A DNA stretch of 64,000 nt. Origin: Lachnospiraceae bacterium AC2028 (GTDB taxonomy: Bacteria > Bacillota > Clostridia > Lachnospirales > Lachnospiraceae). Below the pieces are notes generated by a model, which did not search any database, was not told where the DNA came from, and worked only from the letters and a program-made list of their open reading frames with translations. Positions within the stretch are counted from its first letter, which is position 1, and every line of letters starts with the position of its first letter. The position numbers were made by a program, and so were the translations under genes. Positions 55,912-64,000 of the stretch are shown here, piece by piece. Location of the stretch: NCBI GenBank assembly GCA_000702685.1, contig JNJD01000006.1, positions 558,001-622,000 on the forward strand, in the 5' to 3' direction.

Positions 55912-56541
55912 TCAGTAATATACGCTCTCGAGCAGTTCACACGCAGCTTTTCCGCCCGTCATGTCGATCACTCTTTTCACAAGATCCTCAGCTTTTTCCT
56001 CGGGTCCCAGCACGGTAAGCAAAACCCTGTCGGAATATGACGAATCCGTGATCTCAAAGCCTTCATTTTCAAAAAGCCTTCTGAGCGTGCTCTCATCCGG
56101 ATAATCGGCGGTAAGCTTTATGTATCTTCCTCGTTTTATCGATGATATATCGCAGTCATCAAGAGCCTTTGCCGCAGCATCCGTATATGCCCTGACAAGA
56201 CCTCCCGTTCCGAGAAGAACTCCGCCGAAATATCTGGTGACGACACATACGGCATTTACCAGGCCCGCGCCTTCCATCACGGCAAGCATCGGCTTTCCCG
56301 CGGTTCCCGAAGGCTCACCGTCGTCGGACGATCTCTTGATCAGCGAATCACCGTCCAGGATGATATATGCATAACAGTTATGCCTCGCATCGTTATATTT
56401 CTTGCGGATCCTCGTTACGATCTCCTCGGCCTGTTCAACGCTTGAAGCACTTCCGAGAAAACCGATGAACTTCGATTTGGTAACGACGATCTCGAAATTT
56501 CCGTCTTTCCTGATGATATTGTAGGCAGTATTTGAATCCAA
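55912..56541 (-). CDS. IMPACT/YigZ-family protein
   Basis: A 209-residue member of the IMPACT (UPF0029) family. The first 130 residues carry the family pattern (FIGFLGSASSVEQAEEIVTRIRKKYNDARHNCYAYI, DGEPSGTAGKPML, VTRYFGGVLLGTGGLVRAYTDA). The C-terminal DUF1949-type domain follows. The cellular role is unclear; RNA binding and translation control are suggested for relatives. Confidence 0.9.
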   Translation of the reverse strand: MDSNTAYNIIRKDGNFEIVVTKSKFIGFLGSASSVEQAEEIVTRIRKKYNDARHNCYAYIILDGDSLIKRSSDDGEPSGTAGKPMLAVMEGAGLVNAVCVVTRYFGGVLLGTGGLVRAYTDAAAKALDDCDISSIKRGRYIKLTADYPDESTLRRLFENEGFEITDSSYSDRVLLTVLGPEEKAEDLVKRVIDMTGGKAACELLESVYY

Positions 56542-56616
56542 GTTTATTCCTTTTCAAACATTGCATCAAATGGTATTATTGTATCCGTAGGGAAACCTCG
56601 CAAAAGGAGTGTTATT

Positions 56617-56937
56617 ATGGATGTTTTTGAAAAAATAGGTGAGTCTGTCTATACGGCAACATATAAAGTAAAGAACAAAGCAAAAGAGGTGGCTGATATC
56701 GCCAGTCTCAAGGCACAGGTAACGACCTGTGACGAAGTCATCCGCAAGAACTACATTGCTATAGGAAAAGCATATTACGAAAAATATAAGGATTCCGAAG
56801 GCGCGGAATTTGCCAAGCACTGCACGGCGATCAAAAACGCTGAATCCGGCAAGAAAAGGCTTCTTCAGGAGATCGAAGACAGAAGGAACGGCCTCGATCC
56901 CGAAGCTGAAACGGATGCGGATCCGGATGACGAATAA
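56617..56937 (+). CDS. Small charged helical protein of unknown function
   Basis: A 106-residue acidic, mostly helical protein. It begins MDVFEKIGESVYTATYKVKNKAK, which suggests an amphipathic helix, and ends in an acidic tail (DPEAETDADPDDE). It has no membrane helix and no domain I can name. AAAGGAG is placed correctly before the ATG. A terminator follows. Confidence 0.75.
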   Translation: MDVFEKIGESVYTATYKVKNKAKEVADIASLKAQVTTCDEVIRKNYIAIGKAYYEKYKDSEGAEFAKHCTAIKNAESGKKRLLQEIEDRRNGLDPEAETDADPDDE

Positions 56938-56952
56938 TTGCCTGATTAATCC

Positions 56953-56986
56953 AAACGGCGGAAGAAATCTTCCGCCGTTTTTTTGT
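56953..56986 (+). terminator. Terminator after the small helical protein gene
   Basis: A 12-bp stem (AAACGGCGGAAG at 56953-56964, CTTCCGCCGTTT at 56969-56980) with loop AAAT and a run of T. Confidence 0.9.
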
Positions 56987-56990
56987 GTTA

Positions 56991-59729
56991 TCAACCGTCC
57001 TGTGATGCAACCGATGCATTGGCCGCAGCTGCTGCAGCCGCCTCATTGGCCTGTCTTACGGCTTCAAGCTGGGCCATCTGGGTCGCAAGTATCGCGTCAT
57101 ATCCGGGCGTGTTCAGCATCTCATCGGTATGCTGGCAGAAATGATCCGTATCGGGGATGTTCATCGTCTGCGTTCCGTCTTCATTTTCTATGATGACGGT
57201 ATTACCCAGAGTGAGCGAAGGATCGCCGATCATCAGATCGGGATGGAATCCGTCAACCTTGGGAAGCAGCACAACTCCGTCATATGCGAAAGGACAGTTG
57301 TGACATGCTATCTTGCCGTCGTATGCACAGATGCGTCCCGCATAGTGAAGATCACACTCATACTGAGGTTCCGTTCCCTCGGCAAACCATTCGGTGACCA
57401 CACATCCGTCGCAAAGACCCTCTATGGGAAGAAGTCCGGATTCGGCACAGACAGGAACGGCTATGAGTCCCTCAGGCATAGCGAACTCCTTGTATGCGAG
57501 TCCCTCATGAACCCTGCTCATTACCGCACGCCAGAGCTGTTCGGATGTATGCATCTCGTCCCAGGTCTGCTCGGTATTATCATCATATCCCGTCCATACG
57601 CCTGCGGTATAGTAAGGAGTCATTCCGACGAACCAGTGGTCCCATCCGGCGGATGTCGTTCCGGTCTTACCCGCGATATCCATTCCGGCAAAACGCACCC
57701 TGCTTCCGGTTCCGTAGTTCACACAATCCCTCATGGCATCTATCAGAAGCCATGCCGTGGTCTCTTTGAACACCTGCTTGGAACCCGGATTCCTGTTATC
57801 GAGGATTATATTTCCGTCAGGTCCGGTAACATATGAATAGAGATGAGGCTTGATAAATCTTCCGCCGTTTGCGATGCAGGCATATGCTCCGGTGACATCC
57901 TCATTGGTAACACCGTATGTAAGTCCGCCGAGAGCAAGTGACTGGTTGACATCGGAGTAGATCTGCCCGTTTATCTCCTTGCCTGCGGTCAGTGTGGTAA
58001 ATCCCAGATCCTGCAGATAGGTGAATCCGACTTCCGGTCCTATATAAGTAAGATTCTTGACCGCAACGATATTCATCGAATATGCGATGCAGTATCTGAG
58101 GGAAAGGTTCTTAAAGCTGCAGGACTTGGAAGTATTCTGTACCGCTTTTCCGTTATCGTAATTGAAAGGCGCGTCGTAATAAGTCGTAGCCAGAGTGACC
58201 ATTCCGGTATCGATACCGGGACCTACGCTGGCGATTACCTTGAATACCGATCCGGGAGAACGGCTGGATCCGGTAGCACGGTTCAGGGTTCTTCTTCCGG
58301 CCTTCTCTCCGCGGCCGCCGGCTATGGCTACTATTTCACCCGTGGTCTGATTTTCTATGACCATCGACATCTGGGGTTCGACCGTATATGAAATGGCTTC
58401 GCGGAAATTCTCCTCATTCTCCACAAGTCCGAGTTCTTCGAAGCATCCCGCCCTGAATTCGTCGATGGCTTCCTGTGCCTTCTCCTGAGTCGCATAGAGA
58501 AGCGTGTATTTACTGTAGCCGTATTTATTCTTGAACCAGGTGATCAGATTTTCTTTCGAGAAATTATGCGGTACACCGTCTTCATCATATATGGTGAGCG
58601 CATAATCGAGGAACCATCTGTCGGTAAACTTGAAATTGTCGGGATTTGCGAACTCTTCATCTACGATCTGCTGGATATAGGGATCCATAGTGGAGTAGAT
58701 ACGGAGTCCTCCGCTGGTGAGCATATGCTCGGCATAGTTCCTGTCATATCCCGCCACGTGGATAAGATCGTACATGACATCGTCATAAAGGGAATCGGAA
58801 AAATAATTTCCCTCCTGGGTATTGGATTCGGCGATGTATGTATCGTGATACTGGATCCTGTCATATACATCCGCGGTATCCGCTATTGCCTCGTCATACT
58901 CTTCCTGTGTGATGAATCCGAGTTCAAGCATTTTATCGAGACATGTCTTGCGGCGCTTGACATTATTCTCCGGATACTTTATGGGATTGTACCAGGAAGG
59001 GTTCTGTGTGATCGCCGCAAGTACCGCACATTCGCTCAGGTTAAGGTCGATCGCGGACTTTCCGAAATATCTCTGCGATGCCGACTCGACTCCGAGAGTA
59101 TTCTGGCCCATGTTTATCGCATTGAGATATCTTAAGAGTACCTCGTCCTTCTCGGTGGATTTGGTGAGTTCTATCGCAAGATACTGCTCCTGGATCTTAC
59201 GCTTGATCTTCTTGATCATATTGTCACCCTCTTCGGTCCAATCGACGAAGACGGTGTTCTTAAGAAGCTGCTGGGTTATCGTGGATGCACCCTGCGTTTC
59301 CTGACCGTGCGATCTGATAAACTGATACATGGCTCTGGCCATGCCCTTGTAGTCTATGCCGTTATGCTCATAGAATCTTTCATCCTCAACGGCAACGAAG
59401 GCAAGTCCGAGCTGCTTTGGGATCCCGTCCCAGGTAACCTCTATACGGTTGGCATCCTGACCTACGTAATGATCGAATTCATTGCCCATTACATCATAAA
59501 CAATGGTCGCCTGACCGTTTGCAATGATGTCCGAGGTATGTATGACGGGAGTTCCCGCCAGGATCGAATTGAAAAGTCCGATACCTCCGGCAAGAAGGCA
59601 TATTCCCACTCCGATCACACCGGCAAGGAATAACTTGAATCCGAGAAGTATGATCTTCCTTACGATCTTACCGCCGTATGAATTTAACCGGCGCCTCTTG
59701 GCTATGACGCCTTTTCTGCTATAGTCCAT
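56991..59729 (-). CDS. Class A penicillin-binding protein (PBP1A family)
   Basis: A 912-residue bifunctional peptidoglycan synthase. A basic start and one helix (about 22-55) are followed by the GT51 transglycosylase (FVAVEDERFYEHNGIDYKG, TITQQLLKN). The transpeptidase has the serine motif SPGSVFK, the second motif YSMNIVAV, and the KTGTT box (DIAGKTGTT). The C-terminal 120 residues are a Cys-containing tail (CDGCVV, CDLHYAGRICAYDGKIACHNC), rare in this class, and end in an Ala-rich segment. GGAG lies 6 bases before the ATG. Confidence 0.95.
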   Translation of the reverse strand: MDYSRKGVIAKRRRLNSYGGKIVRKIILLGFKLFLAGVIGVGICLLAGGIGLFNSILAGTPVIHTSDIIANGQATIVYDVMGNEFDHYVGQDANRIEVTWDGIPKQLGLAFVAVEDERFYEHNGIDYKGMARAMYQFIRSHGQETQGASTITQQLLKNTVFVDWTEEGDNMIKKIKRKIQEQYLAIELTKSTEKDEVLLRYLNAINMGQNTLGVESASQRYFGKSAIDLNLSECAVLAAITQNPSWYNPIKYPENNVKRRKTCLDKMLELGFITQEEYDEAIADTADVYDRIQYHDTYIAESNTQEGNYFSDSLYDDVMYDLIHVAGYDRNYAEHMLTSGGLRIYSTMDPYIQQIVDEEFANPDNFKFTDRWFLDYALTIYDEDGVPHNFSKENLITWFKNKYGYSKYTLLYATQEKAQEAIDEFRAGCFEELGLVENEENFREAISYTVEPQMSMVIENQTTGEIVAIAGGRGEKAGRRTLNRATGSSRSPGSVFKVIASVGPGIDTGMVTLATTYYDAPFNYDNGKAVQNTSKSCSFKNLSLRYCIAYSMNIVAVKNLTYIGPEVGFTYLQDLGFTTLTAGKEINGQIYSDVNQSLALGGLTYGVTNEDVTGAYACIANGGRFIKPHLYSYVTGPDGNIILDNRNPGSKQVFKETTAWLLIDAMRDCVNYGTGSRVRFAGMDIAGKTGTTSAGWDHWFVGMTPYYTAGVWTGYDDNTEQTWDEMHTSEQLWRAVMSRVHEGLAYKEFAMPEGLIAVPVCAESGLLPIEGLCDGCVVTEWFAEGTEPQYECDLHYAGRICAYDGKIACHNCPFAYDGVVLLPKVDGFHPDLMIGDPSLTLGNTVIIENEDGTQTMNIPDTDHFCQHTDEMLNTPGYDAILATQMAQLEAVRQANEAAAAAAANASVASQDG

Positions 59730-59750
59730 TTCTTACTCCATCCGTCCGGC

Positions 59751-60038
59751 TTACAGATAATCCACCGGATTCTTCATGGATATCATCTTGATATCCGGGT
59801 CGTCCTCACCGAAAAGATCCAATATGATGTCCTCGGCTTCGGTCAGATTACTTTCATTTACGCAAAAAACACAATTATACTTATGTCTGTCGAAAAGTTT
59901 CTTCCTCGGAAAACTTATATAATACGAGATCCTCGATTTAAGAAGAGCATGCTCAAGTATATTTTTGGCTTCCTCGGAATAAACGCTGCAGAGTTCATAT
60001 TCATTGTTAACTTTAAGTGATGAATATATAGTTTCCAT
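59751..60038 (-). CDS. Small protein of unknown function (DUF2007-like)
   Basis: A 95-residue protein whose length and layout recall DUF2007-type signal-transducing proteins (VNNEYELCSVYSEEAKNILEHALLKSRISYYI, CVNESNLTEAEDIILDLFGED). The match is weak. The ATG at 60038 follows GAGG by 5 bases. It is 21 bases before the PBP start on the same strand. Confidence 0.65.
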   Translation of the reverse strand: METIYSSLKVNNEYELCSVYSEEAKNILEHALLKSRISYYISFPRKKLFDRHKYNCVFCVNESNLTEAEDIILDLFGEDDPDIKMISMKNPVDYL

Positions 60039-60087
60039 AAACACCTCATCAGGTTAAACCTAAACAGATATTATACACCAAAACGGT

Positions 60088-61809
60088 CTATTTTGAAAGG
60101 AGACACACCCTGTCCCCGAACACTCCGTCTTCCATAAGGAAGGTAAGCGATGTATAGCCGTACATGCTTCCGATCCTGCGCAGAACCTCTTCCTTATCGA
60201 CTCCTTCACCTTCGATCACTATGACCGAATCAAGCGAAGCCATACGCTCGTCATATATATCAAGCTCGTCTTCCCTGACGAGAAGACAATTCCTGTAATT
60301 CATAAGTTCCGGAACATTCCTGTAAAAACTCGTGCCCGTATATACAACTATCGCATCATATGATGAATAATTCTCCGATAAATGCTCCTGATCCGAATAT
60401 CCCTCGTACAGATAAGCGGGCCTGAGCACAAGAACAAGACATATGCAGGATACAGTCCAGATGAAAAGCACACCCGTATATATGATCTTCCTGAATCTCA
60501 GATCCTTCAGATACTTTTCAGCAACAAATGAAATAACGAATCCGAGTCCGAGTATCTCGATAATGATGATAAATGGAAATACGGGCATCAGATATCTGTC
60601 CACCGTATAAGGCGCTACCTTTGAGACCGCAAGGATATACCCGAGGGACGATACAAACAGTACCGGAGAATAGAATCCCATCCTTTTCGTCTTAAGGGCT
60701 ATGAGCGCACCGATCAGGATAAACACGAACATCATGACACTTCCGCCGACCGACCATCCGCTCTGTGAAGCTGCGATATTCAGAAAAGCCCCGAGTTTTT
60801 CTCCGTATCCTCCGATCGATACCATATTTTCCCTTACGGAGGATCCTATCTGAGTTCCGAACAGGTCGTGGAAAACAAAGGGATAAAGCGCCACTCCCCA
60901 TACCGCCGAGATGATCATGGTCCGAAGAAGACGCAGCGCATTCTTAGTCTTTTTGACGTATATGAGATAGATCACCGATGAAAGAATAATGAAAAAGAAA
61001 AGAATGCACGAAAAATACTGCGTCAGAAATCCCAGCACCGTCACAAGGATCAGCAGCTTGTTTTTCTTTTTGAAATCATGATCCGATCTGATCTTCAAAA
61101 TGACAAGATAAGCAAACGCAAGGCAGAAAAAAGCCACAGCACCGTACATCCTTATAAGAAGCACGGTATCTATGCCCGCGGGAGAAAGACCGTAAAACAG
61201 AGCCGCCACGGGTCCGAGGTATTTCTTGTCGAAAATGTTTTTGAAAAATGAACTGATGACGATCATCGATGCCATCATAAAGATCATATTCAGGATGCAT
61301 CCCGGCCAGGGGCTGAGCACGCCGTACGAAAACAGCGCCCATACAGCCGAGAATATGTTCAGAAGCATAAAATAGAGAGGCGGATGATTGTCCGTTGTGG
61401 AATTATAATATGCGGAAAGAGCGATGACGGAATCATCGCCGGAAAAAGTGACATACTCCGTCATATCGGAGGAACTCATCCAGACCGGACTGTCATAGAC
61501 ATCGGCAGTGTAATTGGCCGCAGTGGATGCTCCTCTTCTTCTTACCACATCGGAGATCTGTGAAAAGAGATTGGAAACAAGAACAAAGAAATTATCATCA
61601 TATATTTCCGCACGATAATACTTTTCCAGTCTTCCTTCAGGCTGGGTCGGTGTTATCCACGGTGTGAATTCCGAATTCGAAAGCTCATAGCTGAGGACCT
61701 CGTCCATATGATAGCCTTCCTTCTGTGATACAAAGAACACATCAAAGGCAAGGACGATGATCAGAGCAAAGGTGAGCATCAGATTATATTTGGGGTCTTT
61801 TTCTTTCAT
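60088..61809 (-). CDS. GT-C family membrane glycosyltransferase-like protein
   Basis: A 573-residue protein with about 12 helices. The first outer loop has an acid-rich segment (EGYHMDEVLSYELSN) and DNHPPLYFMLLNIF, which are typical of GT-C (GT39/83-type) enzymes that use lipid-linked sugars. A large outer loop after the first helix may hold the acceptor site. The start ATG overlaps the stop of the previous gene as TAATG and has no strong ribosome binding site, so translation is coupled. Confidence 0.75.
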   Translation of the reverse strand: MKEKDPKYNLMLTFALIIVLAFDVFFVSQKEGYHMDEVLSYELSNSEFTPWITPTQPEGRLEKYYRAEIYDDNFFVLVSNLFSQISDVVRRRGASTAANYTADVYDSPVWMSSSDMTEYVTFSGDDSVIALSAYYNSTTDNHPPLYFMLLNIFSAVWALFSYGVLSPWPGCILNMIFMMASMIVISSFFKNIFDKKYLGPVAALFYGLSPAGIDTVLLIRMYGAVAFFCLAFAYLVILKIRSDHDFKKKNKLLILVTVLGFLTQYFSCILFFFIILSSVIYLIYVKKTKNALRLLRTMIISAVWGVALYPFVFHDLFGTQIGSSVRENMVSIGGYGEKLGAFLNIAASQSGWSVGGSVMMFVFILIGALIALKTKRMGFYSPVLFVSSLGYILAVSKVAPYTVDRYLMPVFPFIIIIEILGLGFVISFVAEKYLKDLRFRKIIYTGVLFIWTVSCICLVLVLRPAYLYEGYSDQEHLSENYSSYDAIVVYTGTSFYRNVPELMNYRNCLLVREDELDIYDERMASLDSVIVIEGEGVDKEEVLRRIGSMYGYTSLTFLMEDGVFGDRVCLLSK

Positions 61810-63404
61810 TATCTGCAAATATAAATATCATAACCGGCGATCTGAGTATCAAATACAGCTCCGGGAATGGTGCTTACATCCGTTCCGGACGGAAATACAA
61901 GAAAGTCTCCCGCGTTGGTCTCACCCTCATAAAAACGCATCGGAGTCGACCAGAGAAAATATCCGTCGAGCTCCATCGTATATGCACCGACGGAAAGCTT
62001 TCCGTCGGACAGTTCAACAAGCACATTGGAATCGTCATACAGTGAATAGCCGTGAGACAGTCCCTTATCAACAAGATACTGCGCAACCTCCCTGCGGCCT
62101 TCGTTCTTGTCATTGGTATAAAGGGAATAAGATATCTTGAGTGTTGCAAGGGCAAGGCAGAACGCAAGAGCTGCCAGATACACCTTGCGGATCGCTCCGT
62201 CATTTTCGGAAGCAAGCCAGTTGGTCAGTATCGGAAGGGACATATAAATGCATGTCGAAAAATATCTCGGGGTCAGGGTGGTATCGGTGAAAGCAAGGAA
62301 GAAAGTCATCACCGCAAATCCCGCGATAAAGAAATGAACAAAGAACTGGTCGGACAATGCTTCCTTCGTATAGATATCCTCTCCGCCCAGGATTCCGGTA
62401 CATCTGTTGAATTCTCTTGAGGTTCTTCTGACCATATAGAACATCAGAAAGATCATGATAAATGCGCAGACGGTCACAACGCCCCTGAGAGAAAGAACGC
62501 TTCCTCCGGGAATGTATCCGAATATCTCAAGAAGACATCCTATGACCGACGAGACTCTCTCATACCAGATGCCGTTATTGATTGGAACAAAAGAGACCGA
62601 TTCGTAAGTGGTGAAAATATACATCGATCTGATATAGACCGTATTGTAGACATATCCGATGAGTGCGAAGAACGATGCTCCCATCGCGATATAGAAAAGC
62701 TTCATGTTCGAGCGCCATTTTTTCAGTGTGCCCTCCGCAATCCCGAACATGGCAAATGGTCTCCACAGTCCGCATATGAGAAGAGGCGCAAAGATTATCA
62801 GGAAATATCTCACACCCGAAGCTCCGCAGATAATGCTGATGACTGCGAGAAGAACAAGCCTTATGGGATTGGGTCTTCCGTCGTACACATCCGCATCGAG
62901 ACGTCTTACCAGTCCGAGGCACAGGAACATAAGTATCATGTGCGGCATATATGTGTTTCCGAGCTGCATATGCTGGGCTATAGCTTCCGAGATAGGAAGC
63001 AGAAGGATCGAAGAAGTCATGGCAATGTATCTTTTTTCATAGCCATGCATCATGTAAAAGTATGAAAGAACAAGAACAATATAAAAGACTATATTGGTGA
63101 TCGCCCTGACGAGAGCCCAGCTTGAAAAGATCTTTAACAGCGGAACAAAAAGAAGCTGGGTATAGGCGATACGGAATTCTGTCGAATAATACCAGTCGGG
63201 GCTGGCTATGTAATGACCGGTGTCTCCGAGAAGATCCGAAAATACCATTTCGGCGGACATATCGGAATCTATCCAGTTCTGTCCCCATACGATATTCAGT
63301 ATAAGAAGCAGCACAAAAGCCAGTCCGAGAGGCACAAAATATTTAAGTGCCGCGCGGTCACTGCCTGTAAATAATCCTTTGCTTCTCTTAGAACTCATAC
63401 TCAT
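61809..63404 (-). CDS. Polytopic membrane protein, GT-C-like
   Basis: A protein of about 531 residues with around 11 helices and a first outer loop of the type WGQNWIDSDMSAEMVFSDLL after helix 1. It resembles GT-C-like membrane proteins of cell-surface polysaccharide loci, but the family is uncertain. It overlaps the end of the mannose-1-phosphate guanylyltransferase gene by 17 bases. ATGs at 63404 and 63398 and a GTG at 63419 are all possible starts; none has a clear ribosome binding site. Confidence 0.7.
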   Translation of the reverse strand: MSMSSKRSKGLFTGSDRAALKYFVPLGLAFVLLLILNIVWGQNWIDSDMSAEMVFSDLLGDTGHYIASPDWYYSTEFRIAYTQLLFVPLLKIFSSWALVRAITNIVFYIVLVLSYFYMMHGYEKRYIAMTSSILLLPISEAIAQHMQLGNTYMPHMILMFLCLGLVRRLDADVYDGRPNPIRLVLLAVISIICGASGVRYFLIIFAPLLICGLWRPFAMFGIAEGTLKKWRSNMKLFYIAMGASFFALIGYVYNTVYIRSMYIFTTYESVSFVPINNGIWYERVSSVIGCLLEIFGYIPGGSVLSLRGVVTVCAFIMIFLMFYMVRRTSREFNRCTGILGGEDIYTKEALSDQFFVHFFIAGFAVMTFFLAFTDTTLTPRYFSTCIYMSLPILTNWLASENDGAIRKVYLAALAFCLALATLKISYSLYTNDKNEGRREVAQYLVDKGLSHGYSLYDDSNVLVELSDGKLSVGAYTMELDGYFLWSTPMRFYEGETNAGDFLVFPSGTDVSTIPGAVFDTQIAGYDIYICR

Positions 63405-64000
63405 ATTTGATCTTGTCACTTACGCTTATCTCATCGCCGTTCTGGACCTCAATAAGTTCAAGTCTTGTTTTGGCGATGACTGTATGTTTACATCCGACGG
63501 GAAGCTTTATGACATCTCCGTCACTTATCTCGATCTTTTGTCCGTCGATCACGGCGGTTCCCTGCCCTTCCGTCACGATCCACACCTCATCCCGTCTTTC
63601 GTGGGAATGATAATACATGTGATGACCCGGAAGAAGCGTTACCTTTATCGTAAGGCTGGTCTTGGAAGAATCCATTACCTTGAACGAACCCCAGCTCTTT
63701 TCGGAATACATGATCTCTCCGGCAACCTTGTCCACGATCGGCTTTATATAACTGGACTGATGCTTGTCGGAAACAAGTATTCCGTCGGGACCCGCTGCGA
63801 CAACCACATCTTTCAGGCCCATACATACGAGAGGAATATCCAGATCGTTTATAGCCGTGGTGTTTTCACAATCTCCGCCGAAAACGACATTTCCGAGAGA
63901 ATCCTCATCCATGGTCTCTGCCAGGGTGTTCCAGGTTCCGACATCCTTCCACTCTCCGGCAAATCTTATAACTCTTATATTCTCTTCATTCTCCAGAACG
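63388..64000 (-). CDS. Mannose-1-phosphate guanylyltransferase, C-terminal part (partial)
   Basis: The gene runs off the right edge. The visible part begins with WKDVGTWNTLAE, typical of the end of the GDP-mannose pyrophosphorylase domain, then a left-handed helix region (GNVVFGGDCENTTAINDLDIPLVCMGLKDVVVAAGPDGILVSDK) and a cupin (mannose-6-phosphate isomerase type II) domain (MYYHSHERRDEVWIVTEGQGT). It makes GDP-mannose for surface glycans, consistent with the GT-C-like genes that follow. Confidence 0.85.
   Translation of the reverse strand, partial: VLENEENIRVIRFAGEWKDVGTWNTLAETMDEDSLGNVVFGGDCENTTAINDLDIPLVCMGLKDVVVAAGPDGILVSDKHQSSYIKPIVDKVAGEIMYSEKSWGSFKVMDSSKTSLTIKVTLLPGHHMYYHSHERRDEVWIVTEGQGTAVIDGQKIEISDGDVIKLPVGCKHTVIAKTRLELIEVQNGDEISVSDKIKYEYEF

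Overview
The window looks like a chromosomal segment of a low-to-mid GC Gram-positive anaerobe of the class Clostridia, most likely a rumen or gut Lachnospiraceae (Butyrivibrio-like). The evidence is the gene order rimP-nusA-rnpM-ylxQ-infB-rbfA-nrnA-truB-ribF, a perfect CIRCE element before groES-groL, strong AGGAGG-type ribosome binding sites, an anaerobic ribonucleotide reductase activase, a GH43 enzyme, and paired GT-C-like membrane proteins. Most genes lie on the minus strand. No prophage, CRISPR array or conjugative element is visible. The only mobile-type gene is a REP-associated tyrosine transposase at 50.6 kb.

Layout. 0-7 kb: end of a leucine-rich-repeat protein, then folA, thyA, a beta-CASP nuclease, and a surface-glycan cluster (GT2-GtrA fusion, phosphodiester glycosidase, unknown anchored protein). 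7.1-7.9 kb: PAP2 phosphatase and tRNA-Gly(GCC). 7.9-13.6 kb: a degenerate GH3 membrane protein followed upstream by lysC, hom and glyA. 13.7-18.9 kb: PocR-domain hybrid histidine kinase, degenerate SGNH protein, SEC-C methionine aminopeptidase, nrdG. 19-21 kb: a three-gene set of unknown function (12-residue-repeat membrane protein, DnaJ protein, DUF5685 protein). 21.1-23.8 kb: rpsO and pnp with structured leaders. 23.9-27.8 kb: amino-acid ABC importer and Na/Pi cotransporter. 27.8-36.5 kb: the translation/transcription operon. 36.5-46.6 kb: unknown membrane protein, putative glycosidase, MATE exporter, AraC regulator, GH43, TetR, CrtI-like oxidoreductase, P-loop kinase. 46.6-50.3 kb: heterodimeric ABC exporter. 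50.4-51.4 kb: transposase with flanking palindromes. 51.4-53.4 kb: groL/groS. 53.5-64 kb: GT-C-like membrane proteins, a DUF1905/C39-like protein, an IMPACT-family protein, a class A penicillin-binding protein, and the end of a mannose-1-phosphate guanylyltransferase.

The most unusual content is a REP/RAYT-like system. A HUH transposase (50621-51358) is bracketed by palindromes sharing a GGGGAC(A/T)GTCCCC core, and related copies lie between thyA and folA and between an ABC exporter and a P-loop gene. A second family with a related core sits at 55.8 kb. One copy is placed exactly where groL needs an intrinsic terminator. Other points of note are a long imperfect stem-loop between rpsO and pnp, a probable ATT start for ylxQ, two enzymes that have lost their catalytic residues (GH3-like and SGNH-like), an overlapping DnaJ/DUF5685 gene pair, and a TetR-type operator overlapping a -10 box.
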